Shown: positions 56,758 through 64,000 of the stretch, one piece after another
Numbering within the stretch: position 1 is the stretch's first letter
Layout of the letters: every line of letters begins with the position of its first letter
DNA from: Janibacter indicus
GTDB taxonomy: Bacteria > Actinomycetota > Actinomycetes > Actinomycetales > Dermatophilaceae
Direction of reading: 5' to 3'
Assembly (NCBI RefSeq): GCF_900176385.1
Contig: NZ_FWXN01000010.1
Coordinates: forward strand, 102,832 to 166,831
DNA length: 64,000 nt
Notes under the pieces: model-generated
What the model was told of the DNA's origin: nothing
Database searches by the model: none
The model's input: only the letters and a program-made list of their open reading frames with translations
Translations under genes and position numbers: made by a program

Positions 56758-58098
56758 TCAGCAGTCCTCGACGAGCCGCCACAGCACGCGGGCACCGAAC
56801 TCCAGCGACTCCAGCGGCACCCGCTCGTCGATCCCGTGGAACATCGGGGCGAAGGGTAGGTCCGCCGGGAGCCGCAGTGGCGCGAACCCGTAGCCGGTGA
56901 CCCCGAGCGTCTCGAGCGCCTTGTTGTCGGTGCCGCCCGAGAGGCAGTAGGGCAGGATCGCCGCCTCTGGGTCCTCGGCGAGCAGCGCGGCCCGCATGCG
57001 CTCGACGAGGTCGCCCTCGAAGGGCGAGTCCAAGGAGATGTCGCGGTGCTCGACAACGACGTCGACGTGCTCGCCGGCGAGGTCACGGATCGTGGCCATG
57101 AGGTCCTCCTCGTGGCCCGGCAGGAAGCGGCAGTCCAGGGCCGCAGTCGCCGTCTGCGGGACGACGTTGTGCTTGTAGCCGGCGTCGAGCATGGTGATGT
57201 TGGCCGTGTCCTGCAGGGCCCCACGGACGAAGCCCGCGGCGGGCCCGATGCGCTCGAGCAGCGCCTCGGCGTCCTCGTCGCTGTAGCCGACCCCGGTGAT
57301 CTCGGACAGGCCGTCGAGCAGCCCACGGACGCTGGCGATGAACTCCCGGGGCCACTTGTGGGCGTTGATCCGGGCGATGGCCTCGGCGAGATGGACGATC
57401 GGGTTGTCCGAGGTCGGGACCGACCCGTGCCCGGCCGTCCCCTGGGCCTCGAGCTTGAGCCAGGCGATGCCCTTCTCCGCGGTCTGGAGGAGATAGGCCC
57501 GGCGGGGCTCTCCCTTCGCGTCGTCGACGGTGACGCTGTAGCCGCCGACCTCGCTGATCGCCTCGGTGACCCCGTCGAAGACCTCGCGGTGCTCCCGGAC
57601 CATGAACTGGCTGCCGAGCACTCCCCCGGCCTCCTCGTCGGCGAAGAAGACGAAGAGCAGGTCGCGCGGCGGGACCGTCCCCGTGCGGGCGAGGTGGCGG
57701 ACACAGGCGAGCATCATCGCGACCATGTCCTTCATGTCGACCGCGCCGCGGCCCCAGAGGCACCCGTCACGCTCCACGGCGTCGAAGGGGGGAACGCTCC
57801 AGTCCTCGGCGTGCGCCGGAACGACGTCGAGGTGGCCGTGGATGCACAGCGCTCCGCGGTCGCGGTCGGCTCCGGCGATGCGCACGGAGACCGTCGTGCG
57901 GCCCGGCTCGGACTCGAAGACCTGCGGCTCGAGGCCCACCTCACGCAGCTGCGCGACGACGTAGTCCGCCGCCTCCCGCTCGCCCGGGCCGTCCTGGCCG
58001 GGACCGTAGTTGCTCGTGTCGATCCGCAGCAGGTCACGGCAGATCCGGACGACCTCCTGCTCGGGCGCGGTGGGGGCACCACCCTCAATCTCGCTCAT
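56758..58098 (-). CDS. M20-family metallopeptidase / amidohydrolase
   Basis: This 446-aa protein has 'CIHGHLDVVPAHAEDWS' (first zinc His and Asp), 'GRGAVDMKDMVAMML' (bridging Asp), 'FFADEEAGGVLGSQF' (catalytic Glu-Glu) and late 'FHGIDERVPLES' (zinc His). This is the ArgE/DapE/carboxypeptidase G2 fold with its dimerisation insert. The substrate is an N-acyl amino acid or small peptide, not resolved further. It is cytosolic. Confidence 0.9.
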   Translation of the reverse strand: MSEIEGGAPTAPEQEVVRICRDLLRIDTSNYGPGQDGPGEREAADYVVAQLREVGLEPQVFESEPGRTTVSVRIAGADRDRGALCIHGHLDVVPAHAEDWSVPPFDAVERDGCLWGRGAVDMKDMVAMMLACVRHLARTGTVPPRDLLFVFFADEEAGGVLGSQFMVREHREVFDGVTEAISEVGGYSVTVDDAKGEPRRAYLLQTAEKGIAWLKLEAQGTAGHGSVPTSDNPIVHLAEAIARINAHKWPREFIASVRGLLDGLSEITGVGYSDEDAEALLERIGPAAGFVRGALQDTANITMLDAGYKHNVVPQTATAALDCRFLPGHEEDLMATIRDLAGEHVDVVVEHRDISLDSPFEGDLVERMRAALLAEDPEAAILPYCLSGGTDNKALETLGVTGYGFAPLRLPADLPFAPMFHGIDERVPLESLEFGARVLWRLVEDC

Positions 58099-58148
58099 GT
58101 TGCCACCCTACGTGCGGGCCTACGGCCCGGGTGCCGGGCACCGTGGCC

Positions 58149-58400
58149 TCAGGGGGCCAGGTACGGGTTGGGCGGCTCCTCGCCGAGGGTCCACCACTGC
58201 GCGTCGCCCCACTGCCGGGCCATCTCGCGGCCGGCCTCGAAGCCCTGCTCCCAGGCCACCGCCGGGTCGGGCAGGCACCCGGCATCGCGCAGCGCCTCCG
58301 CCACGGCCAGGCTCTCGTCGAGCCCGAGGAAGGTCACCTCGGCCACGGCACGCCGGACCACCTCAGCCGCGTGCTCGATGCGGGGGTCGGTCATCGTCAC
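58149..58400 (-). CDS. Small hypothetical protein
   Basis: This 83-aa protein has two helical segments ('IEHAAEVVRRAVAEVTF', 'LAVAEALRDAGCLPD') and a Trp-rich C-terminus ('QWGDAQWWTLGEEPPNPYL'). It is preceded by the last backbone CCCTTCG copy (58396), which overlaps its start region. No family is recognised. It is the last gene before the accessory right-hand segment. Confidence 0.6.
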   Translation of the reverse strand: MTMTDPRIEHAAEVVRRAVAEVTFLGLDESLAVAEALRDAGCLPDPAVAWEQGFEAGREMARQWGDAQWWTLGEEPPNPYLAP

Positions 58401-58432
58401 TCTCCCTTCGCGTGATCGTCCGTCCTACCAGA

Positions 58433-58660
58433 GCGGCCACACCACGGCGCGACGACACGACGACGGCCCCCCGCTCCGAAGAGCGAGGGGCCGATCCTGC
58501 CGCAGGTGCTCCTCGACGCCCCCCTGCCACAGTGCCCGATCGAGAGCAGTGGACAGCCTCTGCGCGTCCTTCGCGTTTAGCCCGTCGCCAGTGGCCAGTA
58601 CGCTCCCCTCGCTGGGGTCGACGGACGTCGAAATGCCGCCGGGAACCCGGACGGGACAGC
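58433..58660 (-). pseudogene. Possible protein remnant
   Basis: One minus-strand frame reads coherently, 'VRVPGGISTSVDPSEGSVL', then 'ATGDGLNAKDAQRLSTALDR', 'ALWQGGVEEHL', ending at a TAG near 58433. There is no good start codon and no upstream continuation. It looks like the tail of a real protein rather than random frame, but I do not know the family. The rest of the 58401-58724 interval shows only a hairpin and no other gene. Confidence 0.3.
58466..58495. terminator. Hairpin terminator-like element
   Basis: CGGCCCC.CGCTC pairs with GAGCG.GGGGCCG around a CGAA loop (one bulge). It lies in the gap between the small hypothetical gene and the PfpI gene and would end transcription of the latter and its remnant. 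Confidence 0.5.
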
Positions 58661-58724
58661 ATGGCGGACTCCGTCGCTACAGTCGCCGGGGCAAGGCACT
58701 CGTGTTCAATGCTCTCGAGCCGCT

Positions 58725-59405
58725 CTACGCGCCGAGCTTGGCGATCAGCGCGTCCGCGGTCGCGGCCGACGAGGCCGGGTTCTGCCCGGTGAGGAGCAGC
58801 CCGTCCTCGACGACGTACGGCGCCCAGTCGTCGGACTTGGAGTAGTCGGCGCCCAGGCGGACCAGCTCGTCCTCGACCAGGAACGGCACCACCTTGTCCA
58901 GCCCGACCCCGACCTCCTCGGAGTTAGTGAAGCCGGTGACCTTTTTGCCACGCACGAGGGGTGTGCCGTCCTCGTGGGTGGTGTGCCGCAGTACGCCGGG
59001 GGCGTGGCAGACCAGGGCCACCGGCTTCTCCGCCCGTAGTGCCGTCTCGATCAGGCGGATCGAGTCCTGGTCCTCCGCGAGGTCCCAGAGCGGTCCGTGA
59101 CCGCCGGCGTAGAACACCGTGTCGAAGTCGGCAGCCGAGACCGACGCGAGCCGAACCGTGCTCGCAAGCGCCGCGACGGCTTCGGAGTCGGCCTCGAAGC
59201 GCCGCGTGTCGTCGGTCTGGAACTCGGGCTCGTTGCTCTTCGGATCCAGCGGCGGCTCACCGCCGCCGGGGGAGGCGAGCGTGATGTCGTACCCGGCCTC
59301 CTTGAACCGGTAGTAGGGGGCGGCAAGCTCCTCCAGCCAGAAGCCGGTCTTCTTGCCGGTGTCGCCGAGCTGGTCGTGCGACGTCAGGACGATGAGCACC
59401 TTCAT
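58725..59405 (-). CDS. DJ-1/PfpI-superfamily protein (Hsp31-like)
   Basis: This 226-aa protein has 'MKVLIVLTSHDQLGDTGKKT', 'YDITLASPGGGEPPLDPKS', 'VFYAGGHGPLWDL' and 'KPVALVCHAPGVLRHT' with the nucleophile elbow Cys in VCHAPG and a nearby His. Type 1 glutamine amidotransferase-like proteins of this kind act as glyoxalase III, deglycase-like enzymes or chaperones. A TetR operator-like site (59417-59430) lies just upstream, matching one at the TetR gene, so electrophile-responsive control is likely. Confidence 0.85.
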   Translation of the reverse strand: MKVLIVLTSHDQLGDTGKKTGFWLEELAAPYYRFKEAGYDITLASPGGGEPPLDPKSNEPEFQTDDTRRFEADSEAVAALASTVRLASVSAADFDTVFYAGGHGPLWDLAEDQDSIRLIETALRAEKPVALVCHAPGVLRHTTHEDGTPLVRGKKVTGFTNSEEVGVGLDKVVPFLVEDELVRLGADYSKSDDWAPYVVEDGLLLTGQNPASSAATADALIAKLGA

Positions 59406-59416
59406 GATTCCTCCAA

Positions 59417-59430
59417 TAGACCGGTCGTCT
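59417..59430. promoter_or_regulatory. TetR operator upstream of the PfpI gene
   Basis: TAGACCGGTCGTCT carries the arms TAGAC and GTCT with a five-base centre, the same design as the site at 60071-60085. It is 12-25 bases from the start codon, so a bound repressor would block transcription or initiation. Confidence 0.55.
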
Positions 59431-59471
59431 CCTTGTCGCCCGCGCGGCCGGCCGTCCGCGCGAGAAGATCT

Positions 59472-60050
59472 TCATGCCGGGCGAAGCACCCGTTCTGTGT
59501 GCGCGAGCGCGTCATCCATGGGCGTCGGGTCACGATGGATCTTCGTCAGGACGCTCGCGCCGACCCAGAGGCCGTAGAGCGACTGCGCGACGGCCTTGGA
59601 GTCGCGGAAGGCGACGACCGAGCCGTCGATGGCTCCCGCCTCGAGCATCGCGGCGATCCGCTCGACGATCGCTCCCGTGCCCTGCTCGAGGGCGCGGCGC
59701 ATCGGCTCGGAGAGGTCGGCGACCTCTGCTCCCAGCTTGACCGCCAGGCACTTCCCTTCACAGTCGTTCAGCGACTGCGTACGGCGCCAGCCCTGCCAGT
59801 AGTCCATCAGTCGGCGGACCGCCGTCTCGTCCTCATGCGCGAAGGTGGCGTCCATCTCGGCCAGGTAGGTCGCGAAGTAGGCCTGGAGCATCGCTTCACC
59901 GAAGGCGTCCTTAGAGGCGAACCAGTGGTAGAAGGATCCCTTGGGCACCCCGGCCGCGCCGAGGATCTCGGTCAGCCCCACGGCGGCCCACCCCTTGTGT
60001 GCGACGGCGCGCTGGCCGGCGTCGAGGATGTTCTCCCGGGCATCGAGCAT
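59472..60050 (-). CDS. TetR-family repressor
   Basis: This 192-aa protein has an N-terminal TetR HTH ('RENILDAGQRAVAHKGWAAV', 'LTEILGAAGVPKGSFYHWF') and an all-helical ligand domain with Cys in 'SLNDCEGKCLAVKLGAEV', where 'CEGKC' could sense electrophiles. It lies next to the PfpI gene and near the Old Yellow Enzyme gene, the usual partners of NemR-type regulators. Identical-type operators sit before it and before the PfpI gene, implying autoregulation. Confidence 0.85.
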   Translation of the reverse strand: MLDARENILDAGQRAVAHKGWAAVGLTEILGAAGVPKGSFYHWFASKDAFGEAMLQAYFATYLAEMDATFAHEDETAVRRLMDYWQGWRRTQSLNDCEGKCLAVKLGAEVADLSEPMRRALEQGTGAIVERIAAMLEAGAIDGSVVAFRDSKAVAQSLYGLWVGASVLTKIHRDPTPMDDALAHTERVLRPA

Positions 60051-60070
60051 GACTGGACCGTACCAAGTAT

Positions 60071-60085
60071 TAGACCAGTCGTCTA
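60071..60085. promoter_or_regulatory. TetR autoregulatory operator
   Basis: TAGAC-CAGTC-GTCTA has perfect 5-bp arms. It lies 21 bases before the TetR start and matches the site at the PfpI promoter in arms and spacing. Confidence 0.6.
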
Positions 60086-60229
60086 GCCCCAACCCCAAAG
60101 CGATAGCAAGTCGACCGCCGATCCCGGCGATCGCGTCGGCATCACCGGGCACGCCGGGCTGCCACGGGATGGTCAACCCGTCCTTGTCCTTCGCGGAGGA
60201 GCGAGGGATCACATGGAGGTGGAACCTCG

Positions 60230-60418
60230 GTCGCGGACCTGCTCGCCTACGAGGCCCGGCTCAACGACTTCGCCCCTCGGCACCCCCAGTCGATCCTGTG
60301 CCTCTACGACATAGACGCTTTGGGCACCGGCGTCGTCTTCGAGGCCATGAGGGTGCACCCCCGAATCTGGCTGTCCGGTCTCGTACTGGAGAACACCCTG
60401 TACGAACGGACCGGCTAG
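60230..60418 (+). pseudogene. MEDS sensory-domain remnant
   Basis: The frame ending at TAG 60416-60418 reads 'VADLLAYEARLNDFAPRHPQ', 'ILCLYDIDALGTGVVFEAMR' and 'HPRIWLSGLVLENTLYERTG'. This matches the C-terminal end of MEDS domains (YEARxN, CxYD, RxHP, ENxxY). No start or N-terminal half is present, and a plausible upstream part would have to cross the TetR promoter. It appears to be a 5'-deleted remnant, next to a GAF remnant from the same sort of sensor locus. Confidence 0.5.
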
Positions 60419-60428
60419 GGATCCAGCG

Positions 60429-61040
60429 ATGACCTTCTCGGAGCCTCCCTCAACTGAAACTGCGGCGACGGACAACGAACTGGACCTGCGGCGGGCCCTG
60501 ACCGGGCTCCATGAGCTGCTGGTGATGTCCATGCTGATGCTGGACCGTCACGACGTGGACGAGGTCATCGAAGGGCTGGCTAACGCGGTGGAGTCGGTGA
60601 CCGGCTGCCAGCTGGTTCACGTCACGTTCCAACGACATCACGAGTGGACCATCTGGGCCCCCGGGCACCCGACGACGTCGAGCCTGCGGCCCGGGGAAAC
60701 GCGCGTTCATCGAGAATCACGGCGACCATTGGACGTGTACGACCGCCGTCGCGGCGTTGTCCGGCTAACCGGGTCAGCTGGTCCTGAGACACGCCACTAA
60801 GCCCGACGCCGAACAGATGTTCGTCATCGCACGGTTAGGCCACCTCCTCGGAGCGGCGCTCGTGGACGCGGAGCTGCACGAACGCAACGAGTACATCGGA
60901 ACACCAAGGGTCAGATTCGATGGCGGTCGCAAGAGTTGGGGCACCCCGAGGTCGTGGTCGGCGAGACTGCGGTGCTCTACGCCGAGGTCGCTGACGTCAT
61001 CGTGCACCCGGGCGGCGAGTTGAGACGTTCCGACTGCCGA
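60429..61040 (+). pseudogene. GAF-type sensor gene with frameshift and stop
   Basis: The ATG at 60429 gives 'MTFSEPPSTETAATDNELDL', 'ALTGLHELLVMSMLMLDRHD', 'GLANAVESVTGCQLVHVTF', the start of a GAF sensor. The frame then shifts: 'FIENHGDHWTCTTAVAALSG' and, after a TAA near 60770, 'LVLRHATKPDAEQMFVIARL' and 'GHLLGAALVDAELHE' continue the domain in the neighbouring frame. The tail to about 61040 is open only in pieces. At least two lesions make it inactive. Confidence 0.5.
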
Positions 61041-61093
61041 TGACCTAGGTCGGGGCGAAGGTCGGAGGTACTGGAAGTTTCGCTCGGGTCAGA

Positions 61094-62164
61094 TCAACTG
61101 TCGAGGAACGGGTAGTCGGTGTAGCCCTCGGCGCCACCGCCGTAGAAGGTGTCGGGGTTCGGCTCGTTGAGCTCCGCGCCGGTGCGCCACCGGGCGGGCA
61201 GGTCCGGGTTGGCCAGGAAGGGTCGCCCGACGGCGACCGCGTCGGCGAGGCCCTTGTCCAGGATCTCCTGCGCCGACTCGCGCGTGGTGATCTCGCCGAA
61301 GCCGTCGTTGGCGACGACGACGCCGCCGAAGGAGCGGCGCAGCTCTTGGACCAGGTCCTGCTTCGGGTCGGCGAGAATGCTCAGGTAGGCCAGGCCGAGC
61401 GGAGCCAGGCCCGCGACCAGGAGCCGGTAGGTCGCGGCGACGTCGACGGGGTTCTCCTCGGTGGCGCCCTGGATGTTGTGGGCCGGCGAGATGCGGATGC
61501 CGACCCGGTCAGCGCCGATCGCGTCGGCGACCGCACGCGTGACCTCGAGGGCGAAGCGGACCCGGTTCTTGGGCGATCCGCCGTACTGGTCGGTGCGATG
61601 GTTGGAGCCGGGCGCGAGGAACTGGTGGATGAGGTAGCCGTTGGCGGCGTGCACCTCGACGCCATCGAGCCCGGCCTCGATCGCGTTGCGGGCGGCCTGC
61701 ACGTAGCCCTCGACGATTGAGGGGATCTCCTCGACGGTGATCTCTCGTGGGGTCGGATACGGCTTCATCCCGTCGGCGGTGAACATCTCGTCGGGAGCCG
61801 CCACCGAACTCGGCGCGATGATCTCCTCACCGCCGGTGTTGTCGGGGTGGGAGATGCGACCGACGTGCATCAGCTGTGCGACGATGCGGCCGCCGTTTGC
61901 GTGTACGCCGTCGGCCACTCGGCGCCATCCGGCGAGCTGCTCCTCGGTGTGGAAGCCGGGCGTGTTCAAGTAGCCCTGGCCCTCGGCGGTGGGCTGGCTG
62001 CCCTCGGTGATGATCAGGCCGGACGAGGCGCGCTGGGAGTAGTACCCCACCGCGAGGTCGCCCGGCACTGTGCCCTCGGCGCGGTTGCGGGTCAGCGGTG
62101 CCATCACGAGCCGGTTCGGGAGCGTCCAAGCGCCAACGGTCAGGGATTCGAAGAGATCAGCCAT
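61094..62164 (-). CDS. Old Yellow Enzyme-family alkene reductase (NemA-like)
   Basis: This 356-aa FMN barrel has 'PNRLVMAPLTRNRAEG', 'QLMHVGRISHPDN', 'GLDGVEVHAANGYLIHQF' (substrate-binding pair), 'RTDQYGGSPKNRVRFALEV' and 'VAVGRPFLANPDLPARW'. It reduces activated C=C bonds such as those of enones and N-ethylmaleimide with NADPH. A good AGGAGA ribosome-binding site precedes the ATG at 62164. It may be co-regulated with the TetR/PfpI pair, but no operator copy is seen at its own start. Confidence 0.92.
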   Translation of the reverse strand: MADLFESLTVGAWTLPNRLVMAPLTRNRAEGTVPGDLAVGYYSQRASSGLIITEGSQPTAEGQGYLNTPGFHTEEQLAGWRRVADGVHANGGRIVAQLMHVGRISHPDNTGGEEIIAPSSVAAPDEMFTADGMKPYPTPREITVEEIPSIVEGYVQAARNAIEAGLDGVEVHAANGYLIHQFLAPGSNHRTDQYGGSPKNRVRFALEVTRAVADAIGADRVGIRISPAHNIQGATEENPVDVAATYRLLVAGLAPLGLAYLSILADPKQDLVQELRRSFGGVVVANDGFGEITTRESAQEILDKGLADAVAVGRPFLANPDLPARWRTGAELNEPNPDTFYGGGAEGYTDYPFLDS

Positions 62165-62268
62165 GTCTCCTGCAGCGCTCCCGACTCCCATTCTTGTTCC
62201 AACCGGCATCGGTGAGGAGACTCACCGCTTGATCTGGCAGCGGGCGAGCTCGCCGCTCGGAACGCGCC

Positions 62269-62800
62269 TTATTCGCGGGCACGAGACTGAGTTTTCCACC
62301 GCAGCAGAGCGTGACCACAGCACGATGGCCAGCCGGTTGGTAGATGCATGGTCACGCATCGGGCTGAGGACGCGATCCGAGCTGGGACGGCGATGAGCTT
62401 GCGGCGGATCGTGGCGGTAATCGCGCGTGCGAGGCCTGGTCCGGCGAGGGTGGCGGCGGCGCGGGTGAGGTTGAACGCCATCACGGCGAGCACCAGCCAC
62501 GCTGCGTTCGCGGTGAACTTCCCGGACGGCAGGTGTGCCAGCGCGGAGCTCTTGAGGTCGGCGTGGACCTGTTCGATCATGGTGGTGAAGAACGCGCGGA
62601 AGCGCCAGATGTCGAACAGCGTCTCCTGCCCGTCCTTGCCTGCCGTGTTGAGGTCCGGGATCCGGCGGACCACGAGCCGGCCACCGACCTGCTCGGCCTT
62701 CTTCCTCGAGGTGAACGCGGTGAAGGGAATCTCGGCGGCCTCGGCCCGGGAGACCTCGACGTCTATCTGCGGACCGACGCGCCCGGCCGACCTACACCGT
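62269..62800 (-). pseudogene. Broken transposase, probably IS1380 family
   Basis: The frame reads 'RVGPQIDVEVSRAEAAEIPF', 'TAFTSRKKAEQVGGRLVVRR', 'LFDIWRFRAFFTTMIEQVHA' and 'DLKSSALAHLPSGKFTANAA', a C-terminal transposase region. The N-terminal part with the catalytic Asp residues is missing. FFTT joined straight to IEQVHADLK suggests an internal deletion of some tens of residues. The last 25 residues look off-frame. From 62801 to 63044 I see nothing else identifiable. The element is dead. Confidence 0.65.
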
Positions 62801-63044
62801 CATCTGAGAAGACCCCTGAAACGTCTTCGACGACGACGGGACCGGCGAGGAGGAGGGCGCGGTGAGCTAAAGGAACGGAGCTTGCTCGGCTTCGACGCCG
62901 CCGCAAGCTCCGGTGAAGCGGTCGGTACTGGTCGGTCGTCGTCGGTCACCACCGGATGGCGGCGTCCCCCACGCTCAGCGTTTGCGCAGGTCAGCGGCTC
63001 GTTCGGCCAGTGGGCGCATTAAGCGATAGACGCAAAGCCGACGT

Positions 63045-63080
63045 GATGAGGTCGTCGGTTCGATTCCGACAGGCGGCTCC
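63045..63080 (+). tRNA. 3' fragment of tRNA-Thr (attachment-site scar)
   Basis: The T-arm is perfect: stem GTCGG (63054-63058), loop TTCGATT, stem CCGAC. It is followed by the acceptor 3' strand AGGCGGC and TCC. The match continues leftward through GAGGTC, and the GATGAG before it recalls the anticodon stem of tRNA-Thr. No 5' acceptor strand (GCCGCCT) occurs upstream, so it is only the 3' part. Such fragments mark where an element integrated at a tRNA gene. Confidence 0.65.
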
Positions 63081-63082
63081 GG

Positions 63083-63126
63083 CGAACAGCCCCTGACCTG
63101 CGGAAATGCAGGTCAGGGGCTGTTCG
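63083..63126. terminator. Strong hairpin downstream of the tRNA fragment
   Basis: A perfect 19-bp stem with loop GGAAAT (CGAACAGCCCCTGACCTGC and its complement) begins three bases after the tRNA 3' end. Its position suggests the original tRNA-Thr terminator, left in place at the element's right border. Confidence 0.7.
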
Positions 63127-63337
63127 GTTCTGGTGGTCGCGCGATGCGCTGGCCTCACGGCTCTGCCCGACACCGACGTCGCTCTCCTGTGCGACGGACC
63201 CCTCGCCGGCTGAGCGCTCGCGGCCGGCATCCTGTCCGTGTGCCGATGGGCCTCGCACCGCTCGGCAACGCAGCATGGCGTTGCGTCGCGACCTGGCGAC
63301 GGCTCGGCGGGGCGCGATCGTCTCGTGCGTTGGCGGA

Positions 63338-63649
63338 CTACGGGAGCTTGGACGCGAGGACGTCGGCCGCCAGGATCTCGGGTGCTGCGCCGAGGAGGTG
63401 CTGATTGGCCATCAGGGCTGCGACGATGGCGCCGTTGGCGTGGGCGTCGCGAGCGGCCTCGTCGGGGAATGCATCGAAGATCCAGAAGGTGTCGGCGTCG
63501 GTCCTGACCGCGAACCAGACAATCGTTCCTACTTCTTCGTTGGCGAGTGCGACAGCGCCGGCGAGCAGATCGGCGAGCGCGTCGTGCTGTCCATCGGCCG
63601 CGACGATCTTGGCGACGAAGGCATACGGAAGTGATGCGGGTGTGGACAT
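63338..63649 (-). CDS. ABM-domain (antibiotic biosynthesis monooxygenase-like) protein
   Basis: This 103-aa protein reads 'AFVAKIVAADGQHDALADLL', 'EVGTIVWFAVRTDADTFWIF' and 'FPDEAARDAHANGAIVAALM', the compact ABM fold that oxidises quinols or breaks haem-like substrates without a cofactor. It is divergent from the GlxA-type regulator, so the regulator may control it. Between 63127 and 63337 I see no feature. Confidence 0.85.
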   Translation of the reverse strand: MSTPASLPYAFVAKIVAADGQHDALADLLAGAVALANEEVGTIVWFAVRTDADTFWIFDAFPDEAARDAHANGAIVAALMANQHLLGAAPEILAADVLASKLP

Positions 63650-63756
63650 GAGGGACTCTCCTTGAAATCGGGGTTCTTCGTGGGACGAGTTCAGCGTATG
63701 ACGAGCGAGGGCCGGTGGGGAGTGGCGTATACGGCAGTATTGCTATTGTTCGCGTC

Positions 63757-64000
63757 ATGCGTATCGGACTCATCGCGATCGACGGCTGCTTCGGTTCGGC
63801 TATCGCGTCGATCATCGACATCGTGCGGGTGGCCGACGGAGCCCGCGGCGACGTCGACCCGCGGATCGACCCGATCGAACTCGCCATCCTCGGACCGAAG
63901 CGGCGAGTGACCACGACGGCATCGATGACCCTGTCGGTGGACCACCCGCTGTCGGAGTCCGCAGAGTTCGACGTGGTCGTCGTCCCTGCGCTTGGAACCC
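63757..64000 (+). CDS. GlxA/AraC-type regulator, 3' end cut by the window
   Basis: The first 81 residues read 'MRIGLIAIDGCFGSAIASII', 'DIVRVADGARGDVDPRIDPI', 'ELAILGPKRRVTTTASMTLS' and 'EFDVVVVPALGT', the DJ-1/PfpI-like ligand domain that begins GlxA-family regulators. An AraC-type DNA-binding domain should follow outside the window. It is transcribed divergently from the ABM gene; a short AT-rich patch (GTATACGGCAGTATTGCTAT) between them is the likely promoter region. Confidence 0.75.
   Translation, partial: MRIGLIAIDGCFGSAIASIIDIVRVADGARGDVDPRIDPIELAILGPKRRVTTTASMTLSVDHPLSESAEFDVVVVPALGT

Noticed and set aside
63001..63080. Complete tRNA gene.
   Set aside because: No sequence complementary to the acceptor 3' strand and no D-arm are present upstream.
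62991..63914. Minus-strand frames containing 'CRNRTDDLITSALRL' or 'SNRRPHHVGF'.
   Set aside because: This is the reverse complement of the tRNA fragment, a well-known source of false proteins.

Overview
The window looks like chromosome of a high-GC actinobacterium. It carries a complete Pup-proteasome system (arc/mpa, dop, pup, prcB, prcA, pafA, pafB, pafC), mycothiol biosynthesis (mshC), RbpA, a split lnt/ppm1 lipoprotein and mannolipid pair, and many actinobacteria-only conserved families (DUF3090, SCO1664-type, MSMEG_4193-type phosphatase, PAC2, DUF3866, DUF5703). Gene order and content suggest Micrococcales, perhaps an Intrasporangiaceae member such as Janibacter. That placement is an inference.

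Layout. (1) 1-8.1 kb is an accessory island: a cut-off helix-turn-helix protein, two tandem paralogous small proteins behind a LexA-like box, a start/stop-coupled operon with a PD-(D/E)XK nuclease, an unknown possibly RusA-like protein and a GIY-YIG nuclease, a CoiA-like gene and an RNase H-like gene that are each frameshifted, a DUF3883 nuclease-like operon, and a RES/Xre toxin-antitoxin pair with operator-like repeats. (2) 8.1-23.9 kb is housekeeping and transport: FUSC exporter, two AsnC/Lrp regulators, ketopantoate reductase, ArfB, APC permease plus universal stress protein, NYN-LOTUS protein, a DD-carboxypeptidase-like M15 protein, UMF1 transporter, rbpA behind a sigma-R-type promoter, fxsA-ppm1-lnt, and a 5'-3' exonuclease. 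(3) 23.9-45.6 kb runs mostly on the minus strand: HelY helicase, lipid kinase, tatC, tatA, pafC, pafB, two FKBPs, pafA, prcA, prcB, pup, dop, then (after a plus-strand insert with two lipase-like hydrolases) arc, trmI and a site-2 protease. (4) 45.6-58.4 kb holds metH, a RecB-family nuclease, PAC2, mshC and its conserved neighbours, corA and an M20 peptidase. (5) 58.4-64 kb is again accessory and partly decayed: PfpI-like protein and TetR regulator with matching operators, MEDS and GAF sensor remnants, an Old Yellow Enzyme, a broken IS transposase, a 3' tRNA-Thr fragment with its terminator (a likely integration scar), an ABM monooxygenase and the start of a GlxA-type regulator.

How it works together. 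The Pup genes tag (PafA), prepare and remove (Dop) and degrade (Arc, PrcB, PrcA) proteins. PafB and PafC are the family's DNA-damage transcription activators, and Tat export plus HelY follow them in the same direction. Many neighbours overlap by ATGA, GTGA or TTGA, implying translational coupling. A 7-mer, CCCTTCG/CGAAGGG, is very frequent in parts 2-4 and nearly absent from the two flanking accessory regions, which supports this backbone/island division independently of gene content.
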